Assembly: GCF_025195125.1 (NCBI RefSeq)
Contig: NZ_JAMGSL010000011.1
Span: 124,001 to 188,000, forward strand
Origin: Streptomyces sp. Je 1-79
GTDB taxonomy: Bacteria > Actinomycetota > Actinomycetes > Streptomycetales > Streptomycetaceae
Direction: 5' to 3'
Length of the DNA stretch: 64,000 nt
Below the pieces are notes generated by a model. The model was not told the DNA's origin. It saw only the letters and a program-made list of their open reading frames with translations, and did not search any database. The position numbers were made by a program, and so were the translations under genes. This document shows positions 16,485 through 24,463 of this stretch, in pieces. Each line of letters starts with the position of its first letter. The stretch's first letter is position 1.

Positions 16485-16952
16485 CTACCTCGTGAGGTCG
16501 TCGAGCAGCCGCCCCAGCGCCTCGACGACCATCGCGTGGTCCTCGGCCTGCGGCAGCCCCGACACCGTCACCGAGCCGATCACCCCCGCGCCCTCCACCG
16601 CGACCGGGAACGAACCGCCGTGGGCGGCGTACCGATCGGGGTCGAGGCGCGAGGACTGCTCGAACGTCGTCCCCTTGGCCCGGAACCGGGCGCCGACCAG
16701 GAACGAGCTCTCGCCGTACCGCTCGACGACCCGCCGCTTGCGGTCGATCCAGGCGTCGTTGTCCGCGCTCGAACCCGGCAGCGCGCAGTGGAAGAGCTGC
16801 TGCGCGCCGCGCCGGATGTCGACCGCCACCGGCGCGCCGCGCTCGCGCGCCAGCTCGACGAGGAGCGAGCCCAGGGCCCAGGCGTCCTCGTACGTGAACC
16901 GGGGCAGGACCAGGCGGGCCTCGTCGGCCTCCAGCGTGGCGATCTCGCTCAC
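16485..16952 (-). CDS. UPF0303 / HbpS-like (GlcG fold) protein
   Basis: 155 residues from GTG 16952, which overlaps the stop of the upstream oxidoreductase gene (GTGA), indicating translational coupling. It shows the family's central segments PVAVDIRRGAQQLFHCALPG (44-63), then DNDAWIDRKRRVVERYG and HGGSFPVAVEG, ending in GSVTVSGLPQAEDHAMVVEA. This heme-degrading-domain family (relatives of HbpS and GlcG) includes heme-binding proteins and accessory proteins of oxidoreductase operons. A role with the adjacent Gfo/Idh enzyme is likely from coupling, but not defined. Confidence 0.82.
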   Translation of the reverse strand: MSEIATLEADEARLVLPRFTYEDAWALGSLLVELARERGAPVAVDIRRGAQQLFHCALPGSSADNDAWIDRKRRVVERYGESSFLVGARFRAKGTTFEQSSRLDPDRYAAHGGSFPVAVEGAGVIGSVTVSGLPQAEDHAMVVEALGRLLDDLTR

Positions 16953-18043
16953 AGCGTCACCGTGATTCCCTCGCGGGCGGAACGCTTCGCCGCCTCCAGG
17001 ACGTCCAGGGCGGCCGCCGCCTCGTGGGCGGTGACCGGGTTCGTACCGTCGCCGCGGACGGCGGCGGCGACCGCGGCGTAGTACGCCGGGTACTCGCCCG
17101 GCAACGTCTCGACCGGGATGCCGCCGCCGGTCAGCGGGGACTCCCCGGCGCCGAGCCGGCCCCACAGCGACTCCGGCTCCACGCCCCACGGCTTGCCCGG
17201 CGCCGGCAGCAGGCCCTCGCGCAGGTCGGCCTCCTGGGGGTCGAGGCCGTACTTCACGAATCCGGCGCTCGACCCCAGGACGCGGAAGCGGGGGCCGAGC
17301 TGGGCGGTGGTGGCGCTCACGTACAGATGGGAGCGCACGCCGTTCGCGTGCGTGATCGCGATGAACGTGTCGTCGTCGGTCTCGGCGCCCGGGCGGCGGA
17401 CGTCGGACTCCGCGTAGACGCGCACGGCGGGGCCGAAGAGCACCAGGGCCTGGTCCACGACATGGCTGCCGAGGTCGAAGAGGAGACCGCCGATCTCCTC
17501 CGGGGCGCCGGACTCGCGCCAGCCGCCCTTGAGCTGCGGCCGCCAGCGCTCGAACCGGGACTCGAAGCGCTGGACGTGACCGAGCGAGCCGTCGGCGATG
17601 AGCCGGCGAAGGGTCAGGAAGTCGTTGTCCCAGCGGCGGTTCTGGAAGACCGACAGGAGCAGGCCCCGCTCCTCGGCGAGGGCGGCGAGCTCACGCGCCT
17701 CGGCGGCCGTACCCGCGACCGGCTTGTCCACGACGACGGGGAGACCCGCGGTGAGGGCGGCGGTGGCGATCGGGACGTGCGTCTTGTTGGGGGAGGCGAC
17801 GACGATCAGATCGAGCTCGTCCGCCCGCGCCCACAGCTCCTCGGGGGAGTCCGCCGTCCGTACGCCGGGGTGCGCGGCGAGGGCCTGCGCCTGGCGCTCC
17901 GGGTTGCCGGTCGTGACCGTGTCGAGGACGAGACCCTCGGTGGCGGCGATCAGCGGGGCGTGGAAGACGGAGCCCGCGAGGCCGTAGCCGACGAGTCCGA
18001 CGCGGAGGGGGGCGGTGTCGGTGCCAGTCAGGGAGCCAGTCAT
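16949..18043 (-). CDS. Gfo/Idh/MocA family oxidoreductase
   Basis: 364 residues from ATG 18043 (GTG 18052 is possible). The N-terminal Rossmann fold is seen as RVGLVGYGLAGSVFHAPLI (~10-28), followed by the substrate motif DKPVAGTAAEA with the catalytic-type Lys (E/D-K-P). The C-terminal alpha/beta domain contains GGLLFDLGSHVVDQAL. Members are NAD(P)-dependent dehydrogenases acting on sugars, inositols and related compounds. It is divergent from a ROK sugar regulator with a perfect inverted repeat between them, so repression by that ROK protein and induction by a sugar is likely. The downstream UPF0303 gene is coupled. Confidence 0.9.
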   Translation of the reverse strand: MTGSLTGTDTAPLRVGLVGYGLAGSVFHAPLIAATEGLVLDTVTTGNPERQAQALAAHPGVRTADSPEELWARADELDLIVVASPNKTHVPIATAALTAGLPVVVDKPVAGTAAEARELAALAEERGLLLSVFQNRRWDNDFLTLRRLIADGSLGHVQRFESRFERWRPQLKGGWRESGAPEEIGGLLFDLGSHVVDQALVLFGPAVRVYAESDVRRPGAETDDDTFIAITHANGVRSHLYVSATTAQLGPRFRVLGSSAGFVKYGLDPQEADLREGLLPAPGKPWGVEPESLWGRLGAGESPLTGGGIPVETLPGEYPAYYAAVAAAVRGDGTNPVTAHEAAAALDVLEAAKRSAREGITVTL

Positions 18044-18056
18044 GAATCCCACTTAA

Positions 18057-18069
18057 GCAACGCTGTTGC
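18057..18069. promoter_or_regulatory. ROK operator candidate
   Basis: GCAAC-GCT-GTTGC is a perfect 5-bp inverted repeat with a 3-bp spacer, placed centrally in the ~53-bp gap between the divergent oxidoreductase and ROK genes. Its position allows one repressor to control both. Confidence 0.55.
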
Positions 18070-18096
18070 CAAAGTGCAAGCGAGGGGGAGAATGGG

Positions 18097-19242
18097 GTGG
18101 TGAACAGGAGTGTCAGCGGTACGAGGAGCGCGAGGGGCGTCGCGGGAGTCAACCTGCCCGCCCTGCGGAGCCACAACGCGGCGCTGGTGCTCGACCTGCT
18201 GCGGACGGCCGGCGAGGCCGGGATCAGCCGGCTGGAGCTGGCGGAGCTGACCGGGTTGACCCCGCAGGCGGTCAGCAAGATCACCGCCCGGCTGCGGTCG
18301 GAAGGACTGGCGCGGGAGGCCGGCCGACGCGCCTCGACGGGCGGCAAGCCCCGCACGCTCCTGCGCCTGGTCCCCTCGGCGGCGTACGCGGTGGGCGTGC
18401 ACCTGGACCGCGACGAACTGACCGCCGTCCTGGTCGACCTGGCGGGGGCGCGGGTGGCGCTGCGGCGGACGCCGTTCGATCTCGGGGCGGGTACGGAGGC
18501 GGTACTGGACGCGGTCGCGGCGGAGGTGTCCGCCCTCGGCTCGTCGGCCGTACCGGGCGCGCCGCCGGACCAGGCCGTGACCCCGCTGCCGGACGGCGCC
18601 GAGGTCCCCGCCCCCGCCCTCCTCGGTGTCGGCCTCGCCATGCCCGGACCGCTCGACCACCTCACCGGTGTGCCCGGACGGGTCACCGGTCATCCGCAGT
18701 GGGAGGGGGTGCCCCTGCGCGGGCTCCTCGCGCAGCGGCTCGGGCTGCCCGTCGAGCTCGACAAGGACACCAACGCCGCCGCCCTCGGCCTCGCCCTCCG
18801 CGCCCCGGAGCCCGACTCGTTCGCCTACCTCCACCTCGGTACGGGGCTCGGCTCCGGTCTCGTCCTCGGCGGCGCGCTGCACCGCGGGGCGAGGACGGGG
18901 GCGGGGGAGTTCGGGCACCAGACCGTGCAGCTCGACGGACCGCTCTGCGGCTGTGGCGGCCGCGGCTGTCTGGAGGTCCTGTGCCTGGCGGCCGTGGCCG
19001 GCGGCGACCTGCCCGAGGCGGCGCGGATCCTGGGCACGGGCGCCGCGAACCTCGTACGGCTGCTCGACATCGACCGTGTCGTCCTCGGCGGCCGTGTCGT
19101 CCTGGCCGCGCCCGAGGAGTTCACGCACGGCACCCGTGAGGTGCTGGCAGGGCTCGGGCTGCCCGTCGAGGTCGCCGTGACCCCGTACACCGTCGCCGAG
19201 GGCGCCGCCCAGCTGGTCCTCGCGCCGGCTTTCGGGAAGTAG
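18097..19242 (+). CDS. ROK family transcriptional regulator
   Basis: 381 residues from GTG 18097 (GTG 18100 is the next option), with GGGGGAG upstream. The winged helix-turn-helix occupies residues ~20-75 (LRSHNAALVLDLLRTAGEAG, LTGLTPQAVSKITARL). The ROK sugar-kinase-like part follows: a nucleotide-binding segment DKDTNAAALG, then LGTGLGSGLVLGGALHRG, and the ROK zinc cluster CGCGGRGCLEVLC. Such proteins are repressors released by sugars or sugar phosphates. The nearby inverted repeat and divergent Gfo/Idh gene point to local control of that oxidoreductase. Confidence 0.9.
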   Translation: MVNRSVSGTRSARGVAGVNLPALRSHNAALVLDLLRTAGEAGISRLELAELTGLTPQAVSKITARLRSEGLAREAGRRASTGGKPRTLLRLVPSAAYAVGVHLDRDELTAVLVDLAGARVALRRTPFDLGAGTEAVLDAVAAEVSALGSSAVPGAPPDQAVTPLPDGAEVPAPALLGVGLAMPGPLDHLTGVPGRVTGHPQWEGVPLRGLLAQRLGLPVELDKDTNAAALGLALRAPEPDSFAYLHLGTGLGSGLVLGGALHRGARTGAGEFGHQTVQLDGPLCGCGGRGCLEVLCLAAVAGGDLPEAARILGTGAANLVRLLDIDRVVLGGRVVLAAPEEFTHGTREVLAGLGLPVEVAVTPYTVAEGAAQLVLAPAFGK

Positions 19243-19360
19243 CCCCGGGGGGTTTGGGGCGTGCCCCGCTTCGGGACGTAGCTCCGGCGGTGTGGGGCGT
19301 AGCCCCGGCTTTCGGGACGTAGCTCCGGCGGTTTGAGGCGTAGCCCGGCTTTCGGGAGGG
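19227..19360 (+). repeat. Four imperfect ~40-bp tandem repeats
   Basis: The block TTCGGGA recurs at 19231, 19270, 19311 and 19351 (spacings 39, 41 and 40). Between the blocks the unit reads roughly ACGTAGCTCCGGCGGT then TGGGGCGTAGCC. The first unit begins inside the 3-prime end of the ROK gene and supplies its last codons and stop. The rest of the gap to 19543 shows no gene. Confidence 0.7.
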
Positions 19361-19543
19361 CGTTTTGGTCGTCTCGTACTGGCTCTCGGGAGGCGGCGTT
19401 CCGATCATCCGAACATAGGCTGATCGGGCGGATCGCGCGGGCCGTCCGGGCGTACCTGCGGCGCCGCTCCCCGCCCCCGGCGTGTCGGCATGGCAGCGTC
19501 GCGGCCGTCCCGTACGCCCGCGAGCAGCAAAGGCACCCGTCCC

Positions 19544-20434
19544 ATGCGACTGCGCAACGCCCTCGCCCTCGGCGTGACCGCGGCGACGACCGGAACCGCC
19601 GTCCTCGCGCTCGCCGTCGCCCCCTCGGTGGCGGACCCCGGCCCCAGCCCCGGGCCCGGAACCGAGCGCCAGGACCAGCCGCCCACCTGCGGCAAGGCCA
19701 CGGACCCCGAATTCCCGATCGACACGCGGATCCACGGCGGCCCCCGCGCGTACGTTCCCGGCGACGGCTTCCGGACCTTCGCGGTCGATCTCACCAACAC
19801 CACCACCGAGGCCTGCGACAGCATCCACCCCGTCCTGGCCCTCGCCGACCGCGACCGGGTCCTCCGGCCCGCGCAGATCCGGCTGGACTTCTACGACTCC
19901 GCTGCCCGCCGCTGGCGCCCGGTCGCGTTCGAGGCGACCGAGGAGGACGAGAACGTCGGTGTGTTCACCGGCTTCTCCGGCTTCGCCGTCCCCGCGGGCC
20001 GCACGGTGACCGTCAGCGTCCGGCTTGCCTTCGTTGAGGGCACCGCCCCCAACGAGGTCGTGGCCAACGCGGCGATCGTGCAGCGACTGGGCGACGACGG
20101 CGACTGGGTCGGTGAGTCCGACGACTTCCGCCTGACCATCGCGCCCGAGGGCGCGGAGGCGACCAGCGAAGGGAACACGGAGGAGAACGGCGAGGGGAAC
20201 ACGGAGGAGAACGGCGAGGGGAACGCGGAGGGGACGGCGGGCCCCACCCCCAGGCCGACCACCACCCCGCCGCGCGCGGACAGCACCCTCCCGCCGACGC
20301 TCGCGACGCCCGAACTCGCCCTCACGGGCAAGGAGTTCGCCGCCGTTCTCGTGCCCGTGTCCGGCGCCCTGCTCCTCGCCGGCGCCGCCCTGAAGCTCGC
20401 ACAGATCCGCCGCCGACGCCGGACGGGCCGGTAG
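19544..20434 (+). CDS. Secreted surface protein with LAxTG-type sorting signal
   Basis: 296 residues from ATG 19544. A signal peptide covers residues ~1-32 (MRLRNALALGVTAATTGTAV, cleavage near SVA-D). The middle (~40-200) is a beta-rich extracellular domain without a family I know. It is followed by a Glu/Asn/Gly repeat (EGNTEENG, twice) and a Pro/Thr stretch. The C-terminus is a sortase signal: ELALTG, a hydrophobic segment (AAVLVPVSGALLLAGAALKL) and a basic tail (RRRRR). LALTG fits the LAxTG signal used by class E sortases, so it may be anchored by the enzyme at 13539-14318. Its role at the surface is unknown. Confidence 0.75.
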   Translation: MRLRNALALGVTAATTGTAVLALAVAPSVADPGPSPGPGTERQDQPPTCGKATDPEFPIDTRIHGGPRAYVPGDGFRTFAVDLTNTTTEACDSIHPVLALADRDRVLRPAQIRLDFYDSAARRWRPVAFEATEEDENVGVFTGFSGFAVPAGRTVTVSVRLAFVEGTAPNEVVANAAIVQRLGDDGDWVGESDDFRLTIAPEGAEATSEGNTEENGEGNTEENGEGNAEGTAGPTPRPTTTPPRADSTLPPTLATPELALTGKEFAAVLVPVSGALLLAGAALKLAQIRRRRRTGR

Positions 20435-20552
20435 GACGACGCGGACCCGGGCACGGGGCCCCGGGCCCGCGGGGCGCGAACGGCCCCGCCCGGAGCCGTC
20501 AGGCCACCCGCCGTACACCTTCGCGTTCATTCCCATCTGCGAGCATCCACCC

Positions 20553-21317
20553 GTGGACTACCCGAACGACCAGGCACCTGGCGCCCCCATCCGCTCCGGC
20601 ATCCCCGAGCACGGCCGCATCCCCAAGTACTACGCGGTGAAGGCGAAGGTCGCCTCGCTGATCGACGAGTTGGGTGAGGGCGGGCTGCTGCCCACCGAGC
20701 GGGACCTCGCCCTCCGGTACGAGGTCTCCCGCGAGACGGTCCGTCAGGCCCTGCGCGAGCTGCTCCTCGAAGGGCGGCTGCGCCGCCAGGGGCGCGGGAC
20801 CGTCGTCGCCGGGCCCAAGCTGGAGCAGCCGCTCTCGCTCGCCAGCTACACCGAAGGCGTACGGCGGCAGGGGCGCAGGCCCGGCCGTACCCTCATCTCG
20901 CTCGACCGCTTCCCGTGCCCCGACACCCTGGCGCCCGAGATCGGCGTCCGGCGCGGCGAGCCCGTCTGGCACATGGAGCGCGTGCTGCTCGCCGACGACG
21001 AGCGGGTCGGGCTGGAGAGCACGTACGTCTCCGTGGCCCGCGCACCGCGCCTGGACGGCGAGTTCGACCCCGACTCCTCCTTCTACCGCTACCTCAGCGA
21101 GAAGCTCGGCATCACCTTCGGCGACGCCGACGAGCGGATCGAGACCGTGCTGGCCACCCCTCGCGAGGCCCTGCTCATCGGTACTCCGCCCGCGCTCCCG
21201 ATGCTGCTGATCCACCGGATCTCCCGGGACACCTCCGGCCGCCCGCTGGAGCGCGTCCGCACGCTCTACCGCGGCGACCGCTTCAGCTTCACCGCGCACC
21301 TGGGGCGCCAGGGCTGA
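20553..21317 (+). CDS. GntR/HutC-family regulator (UTRA domain)
   Basis: 254 residues from GTG 20553. The GntR winged helix is at ~25-85 (PKYYAVKAKVASLI, LLPTERDLALRYEVSRETV, RRQGRGTVV). The UTRA ligand domain is at ~95-250 and ends with RVRTLYRGDRFSFTAHLGR, the usual HutC-subfamily finish. DasR and PhnF belong to this subfamily. It lies directly upstream of the phosphonate genes on the same strand, so it most likely senses a phosphonate or its breakdown product. Two similar sequences at 21372-21389 and 27304-27321 could be its operators. Confidence 0.88.
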   Translation: MDYPNDQAPGAPIRSGIPEHGRIPKYYAVKAKVASLIDELGEGGLLPTERDLALRYEVSRETVRQALRELLLEGRLRRQGRGTVVAGPKLEQPLSLASYTEGVRRQGRRPGRTLISLDRFPCPDTLAPEIGVRRGEPVWHMERVLLADDERVGLESTYVSVARAPRLDGEFDPDSSFYRYLSEKLGITFGDADERIETVLATPREALLIGTPPALPMLLIHRISRDTSGRPLERVRTLYRGDRFSFTAHLGRQG

Positions 21318-21371
21318 CCCGGCAGCCGGCCGCCGATCCCGGGGCGACGACCGCCATGGATAACAGAAACG

Positions 21372-21389
21372 TAACGGGTCTAGGCCAAC
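21372..21389. promoter_or_regulatory. Operator-like element, copy 1 (phosphonate locus)
   Basis: TAACGGGTCTAGGCCAAC lies in the 145-bp leader of the FAD oxidase gene. It matches 14 of 18 positions of the element at 27304-27321. Its core, GGGTCTAGGCCA, also matches 10 of 12 positions of the DasR-type sequence TGGTCTAGACCA, as expected of a HutC-subfamily site. Confidence 0.5.
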
Positions 21390-21462
21390 CTTGTCGCCCC
21401 GTTCACCGTCCCGTCGCCCTCCCGATCGCCCCGGGTCACCCGTCGCCAGGACCGTGAACGGC

Positions 21463-22599
21463 ATGAAGGTGATCGTCGTAGGAGCCGGCGTGGTGGGAAC
21501 CATGCACGCCTGGCACGCAGTGGAACGCGGCCACGAGGTCGTACACATCGAGCGGGAGGCCGAGGCGCGCGGCGCCTCGCTCCGCAACTTCGGCCAGATA
21601 TGGGTGAGCGGCCGCGCGGGCGGAGAGGAGCTGGACACCGCGCTGCGCGCCCGCGAACTCTGGGAGGGCATCGGCGCCCGCGTCCCCGGGCTCGGCTTCC
21701 GGGCCATCGGCTCGCTCACCCCCGTACGCAACGACCTCGAACTGGCCGTCGCCGAGGCCGCCCTCGCCCGGCCCGACGCGGCCGCCCGCGGCTACAAGCT
21801 GCTCACCGCCGACGAGGCGCGCCAGGTCAACCCCGCCCTGCGGGGCGCGTTCCAGGCCGCCCTGTGGTGCGAGCGCGACGCGGCCGTCGAGCCCCGTACG
21901 GCACAACTCGCCCTGCGAGAGGCCCTGCTGGCCTCGGGGAAGTACACCTTCCTGCCCAACCGCGAGGTGCGCGACGTCTCCGGCGCCGAAGGCGGGGCGT
22001 ACGCCTCGGTCCGCGACGACCGCGGCGAGGTCCACACCGGCGACGCGGTCGTCCTGTGCACCGGAGCCGCGCTCGGCGGCCTCGTCCGTGAGGTCGCCGG
22101 GGACATCCCGGTCCGCCGGGTCCGGCTGCAGATGATGCAGACCGACCCGCTCGGTGAGCCGCTGACCACCTCCGTCGCCGACGCCGACTCCTTCCGCTAC
22201 TACCCGGCGTACCGGTCCGACGCTCTGGACGCCCTCAACGCGGGCCAGGCGCAGGACCCGACCGCCGCCGCGCACAAGATGCAGCTCCTGATGGTGCAGC
22301 GCCTCGACGGCGGGCTGACCATCGGCGACACCCACGAGTACGAGCACCCCTTCGCCTTCGACACCCTCGAAGACCCCTACGAGCACCTCGTCCGCGTCGT
22401 CGAGTCCTTCCTCGGCCGCCCGCTGCCGAGGATCCGGCGCCGCTGGGCGGGCGTGTACGCGCAGTGCACCGACACCGGCCGGGTCGTGCACCGCCAGAAG
22501 GTCCGCGAAGGCGTGTGGCTGGTGACAGGACCCGGCGGACGCGGCATGACCTGCTCGCCCGCCATCGCCGAGACGACCGCGAACGAACTGGGCTGGTGA
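21463..22599 (+). CDS. FAD-dependent oxidoreductase of phosphonate clusters (TIGR03364-like)
   Basis: 378 residues from ATG 21463 (GTG 21454 is possible). The dinucleotide-binding motif is VIVVGAGVVGTMHAWHAVERG (4-24) with the usual acidic residue at VVHIERE. The end, RVVHRQKVREGVWLVTGPGG, fits the DAO fold of glycine/D-amino-acid oxidases. This family sits beside phosphonatase-like HAD genes. It is proposed to release phosphonoacetaldehyde or a similar aldehyde oxidatively from aminoalkylphosphonates, in place of the PhnW transaminase, which is absent here. The stop overlaps the next start (GTGA), so the genes are co-translated. Confidence 0.82.
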   Translation: MKVIVVGAGVVGTMHAWHAVERGHEVVHIEREAEARGASLRNFGQIWVSGRAGGEELDTALRARELWEGIGARVPGLGFRAIGSLTPVRNDLELAVAEAALARPDAAARGYKLLTADEARQVNPALRGAFQAALWCERDAAVEPRTAQLALREALLASGKYTFLPNREVRDVSGAEGGAYASVRDDRGEVHTGDAVVLCTGAALGGLVREVAGDIPVRRVRLQMMQTDPLGEPLTTSVADADSFRYYPAYRSDALDALNAGQAQDPTAAAHKMQLLMVQRLDGGLTIGDTHEYEHPFAFDTLEDPYEHLVRVVESFLGRPLPRIRRRWAGVYAQCTDTGRVVHRQKVREGVWLVTGPGGRGMTCSPAIAETTANELGW

Positions 22600-23297
22600 A
22601 CACCGTGACCGAGAACCTGAGGCACGACCTCGTCGTACTGGACATGGCAGGCACCACCGTCGCCGACGGAGGCCTCGTCGAGAGGGCGTTCGCCACCGCC
22701 GCCGAGCGTCTCGGCGAGGACGCGGCCACGATGATCGACTACGTCCGCGCCACCATGGGCGAGTCCAAGATCTCCGTCTTCCGCCACCTCTTCGGCGGCG
22801 ACGAGACCCGCGCCCGGCAGGCCAACGTGGCCTTCGAGGAGGCGTACGGAGAGCTGGTGGCCGGCGGCCTGATCGCACCGGTCCCCGGCGCGGCCGAGGC
22901 GATCGGCCGGCTGAAGGAGGAGGGCAGGACGGTCGTCCTGACCACCGGGTTCGCCCGCGTCACCCAGGACGCCATCCTCGACGCGCTCGGCTGGCGCGAC
23001 CTGGTCGAGCTGACCCTCTGCCCGGCGGACGCCGGCGGCCGGGGGCGCCCGTACCCGGACATGGTCCTCGGAGCCTTCCTCCGTACGGGAGTCGTCGACG
23101 ACGTCCGGCGGATCGCGGTCGCGGGCGACACCTCGTACGACATGCTCAGCGGGGTCCGCGCGGGGGCCGGGATCGTGGCGGGCGTGCTGACCGGGGCGCA
23201 CGGTGAGGCCGCGCTCAAGGAGCACGGCGCCACGCACGTCCTCGCTTCGGTCGCGGAGCTGCCGGGCGCGATGGCGCGGGCGGAGGCGTACCGGTGA
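22596..23297 (+). CDS. Phosphonatase-like HAD hydrolase
   Basis: 233 residues from GTG 22596. HAD motif I reads LVVLDMAGTT (residues ~10-20), close to the phosphonatase form DxAGTT; motif II is VLTTGF, and the final acidic motif is VAGDTSYDMLSG. The cap domain between motifs I and II is helical and of C1 type. The family (TIGR03351-like) is thought to cleave the C-P bond of phosphonoacetaldehyde-type substrates, yielding phosphate. Start and stop overlap with the upstream oxidase and downstream ABC ATPase genes by four bases each, so it is tightly coupled. Confidence 0.85.
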   Translation: MNTVTENLRHDLVVLDMAGTTVADGGLVERAFATAAERLGEDAATMIDYVRATMGESKISVFRHLFGGDETRARQANVAFEEAYGELVAGGLIAPVPGAAEAIGRLKEEGRTVVLTTGFARVTQDAILDALGWRDLVELTLCPADAGGRGRPYPDMVLGAFLRTGVVDDVRRIAVAGDTSYDMLSGVRAGAGIVAGVLTGAHGEAALKEHGATHVLASVAELPGAMARAEAYR

Positions 23298-23364
23298 CGG
23301 CGCCCGGCGCGGCCGCCACGAGCGGAGGCGGACCGGTGACGGCGCCCGGCGCAGCCGCCACGGG
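23281..23364 (+). repeat. 42-bp tandem duplication at a gene junction
   Basis: Copies 23281-23322 and 23323-23364 differ at three positions. Each contains an ACCGGTGACGGCGCCCGG block, so the GTG start of the ABC ATPase gene is present twice (23294 and 23336). The duplication adds exactly 14 codons. Confidence 0.85.
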
Positions 23365-24463
23365 CACCGCCGTCGGGGCCGCCGTGACCGGCACCGCCGT
23401 GACCGGCGCGCGGCGCAGTGGCATCCGCTTCGACTCCGTCTCCGTCGCGTACGGCAACCACACCGTCCTCGACTCCCTCGACCTGACCGTCGAACCCGGT
23501 GAGGTCATGGCCCTCCTCGGGCCCTCCGGCTCCGGCAAGACCACCGCCCTGCGCGCCGTCGCCGGGTTCGTGCGGCCGGTCTCCGGGCGGGTGTTCATCG
23601 GCGACCGCGACGTCACGGCCCTCCCGCCGCACCGGCGGGGGATCGGGATGGTCGTCCAGCAGTACGCCCTCTTCCCGCACATGCGGGTCGAGGACAACGT
23701 GGCCTTCGGTCTGAAGGCGCAGAAGGCGCCGAAGGCCGAGATCCCCGGCAGGGTCGCCGAGGCCCTGGAGATGACCGGGATGGCGGCCTACGCCAAGCGC
23801 TACCCGCGCGAGCTGTCCGGCGGACAGCAGCAGCGCGTGGCGATCGCACGGGCGCTCGCCATCCGGCCGAACGTCCTGCTCCTCGACGAGCCGCTGTCCG
23901 CGCTCGACGCGCAGCTGCGCTCCGGGATGCTCGCCGAACTGGCGCGGCTCCACCGCGAGCTGCCGGACGTCTCGATCCTGTACGTCACCCACGACCAGGT
24001 CGAGGCGCTGACCCTCGCCGACCGGATCGCCGTCATGGACAGGGCCCGGCTCCGGGACTGCGGCACGCCGCAGGACCTGTACCGCCGTCCGCGTACGGAG
24101 TTCACGGCGTCGTTCGTCGGCAACGCGAACCTGCTGCCGGTGACGGTCGGGACGGGCACGGTCTCCCTCGGCGGCGCCGAGCTGAAGGTCGCCACGGACG
24201 ACGTGGCCCCGGGCGCGGCGGCCACCCTCTGCGTACGCCCGCACCTGGTCGGCCTCGGCGAAGGCCCGAACGCGCTGCGGGGCCGGATCGCCGAGGTGCA
24301 GTGGCGGGGTTCGACTCACCGGCTGTACGTCGACGTCGAAGGGCACCGCATGAAGGCGGACGTACGCGAGCTGCGGGAGACGCCGGCGCTCGGCGACGAG
24401 GTCACGCTGCACTTCGCGCCGGAGGACGGGGTGCTGCTGGGCGCCGGGGTGACCGATGGGTGA
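23294..24463 (+). CDS. ABC transporter ATPase, aminoethylphosphonate type
   Basis: 389 residues from GTG 23294, overlapping the HAD stop; the duplicated GTG at 23336 is an equally good start. The first ~45 residues are low-complexity Ala/Gly/Thr, part of it created by the 42-bp duplication. The ATPase motifs are complete: Walker A GPSGSGKT, Q-loop QQYALFPHM, signature LSGGQQQRVAIARAL, Walker B LLLDEPLSALD and the H-loop VTHDQVEAL. A C-terminal TOBE domain follows, as in importers for phosphonates, spermidine and iron. The cluster context points to an aminoalkylphosphonate importer. The next gene overlaps its end by eight bases. Confidence 0.9.
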   Translation: MTAPGAAATSGGGPVTAPGAAATGTAVGAAVTGTAVTGARRSGIRFDSVSVAYGNHTVLDSLDLTVEPGEVMALLGPSGSGKTTALRAVAGFVRPVSGRVFIGDRDVTALPPHRRGIGMVVQQYALFPHMRVEDNVAFGLKAQKAPKAEIPGRVAEALEMTGMAAYAKRYPRELSGGQQQRVAIARALAIRPNVLLLDEPLSALDAQLRSGMLAELARLHRELPDVSILYVTHDQVEALTLADRIAVMDRARLRDCGTPQDLYRRPRTEFTASFVGNANLLPVTVGTGTVSLGGAELKVATDDVAPGAAATLCVRPHLVGLGEGPNALRGRIAEVQWRGSTHRLYVDVEGHRMKADVRELRETPALGDEVTLHFAPEDGVLLGAGVTDG

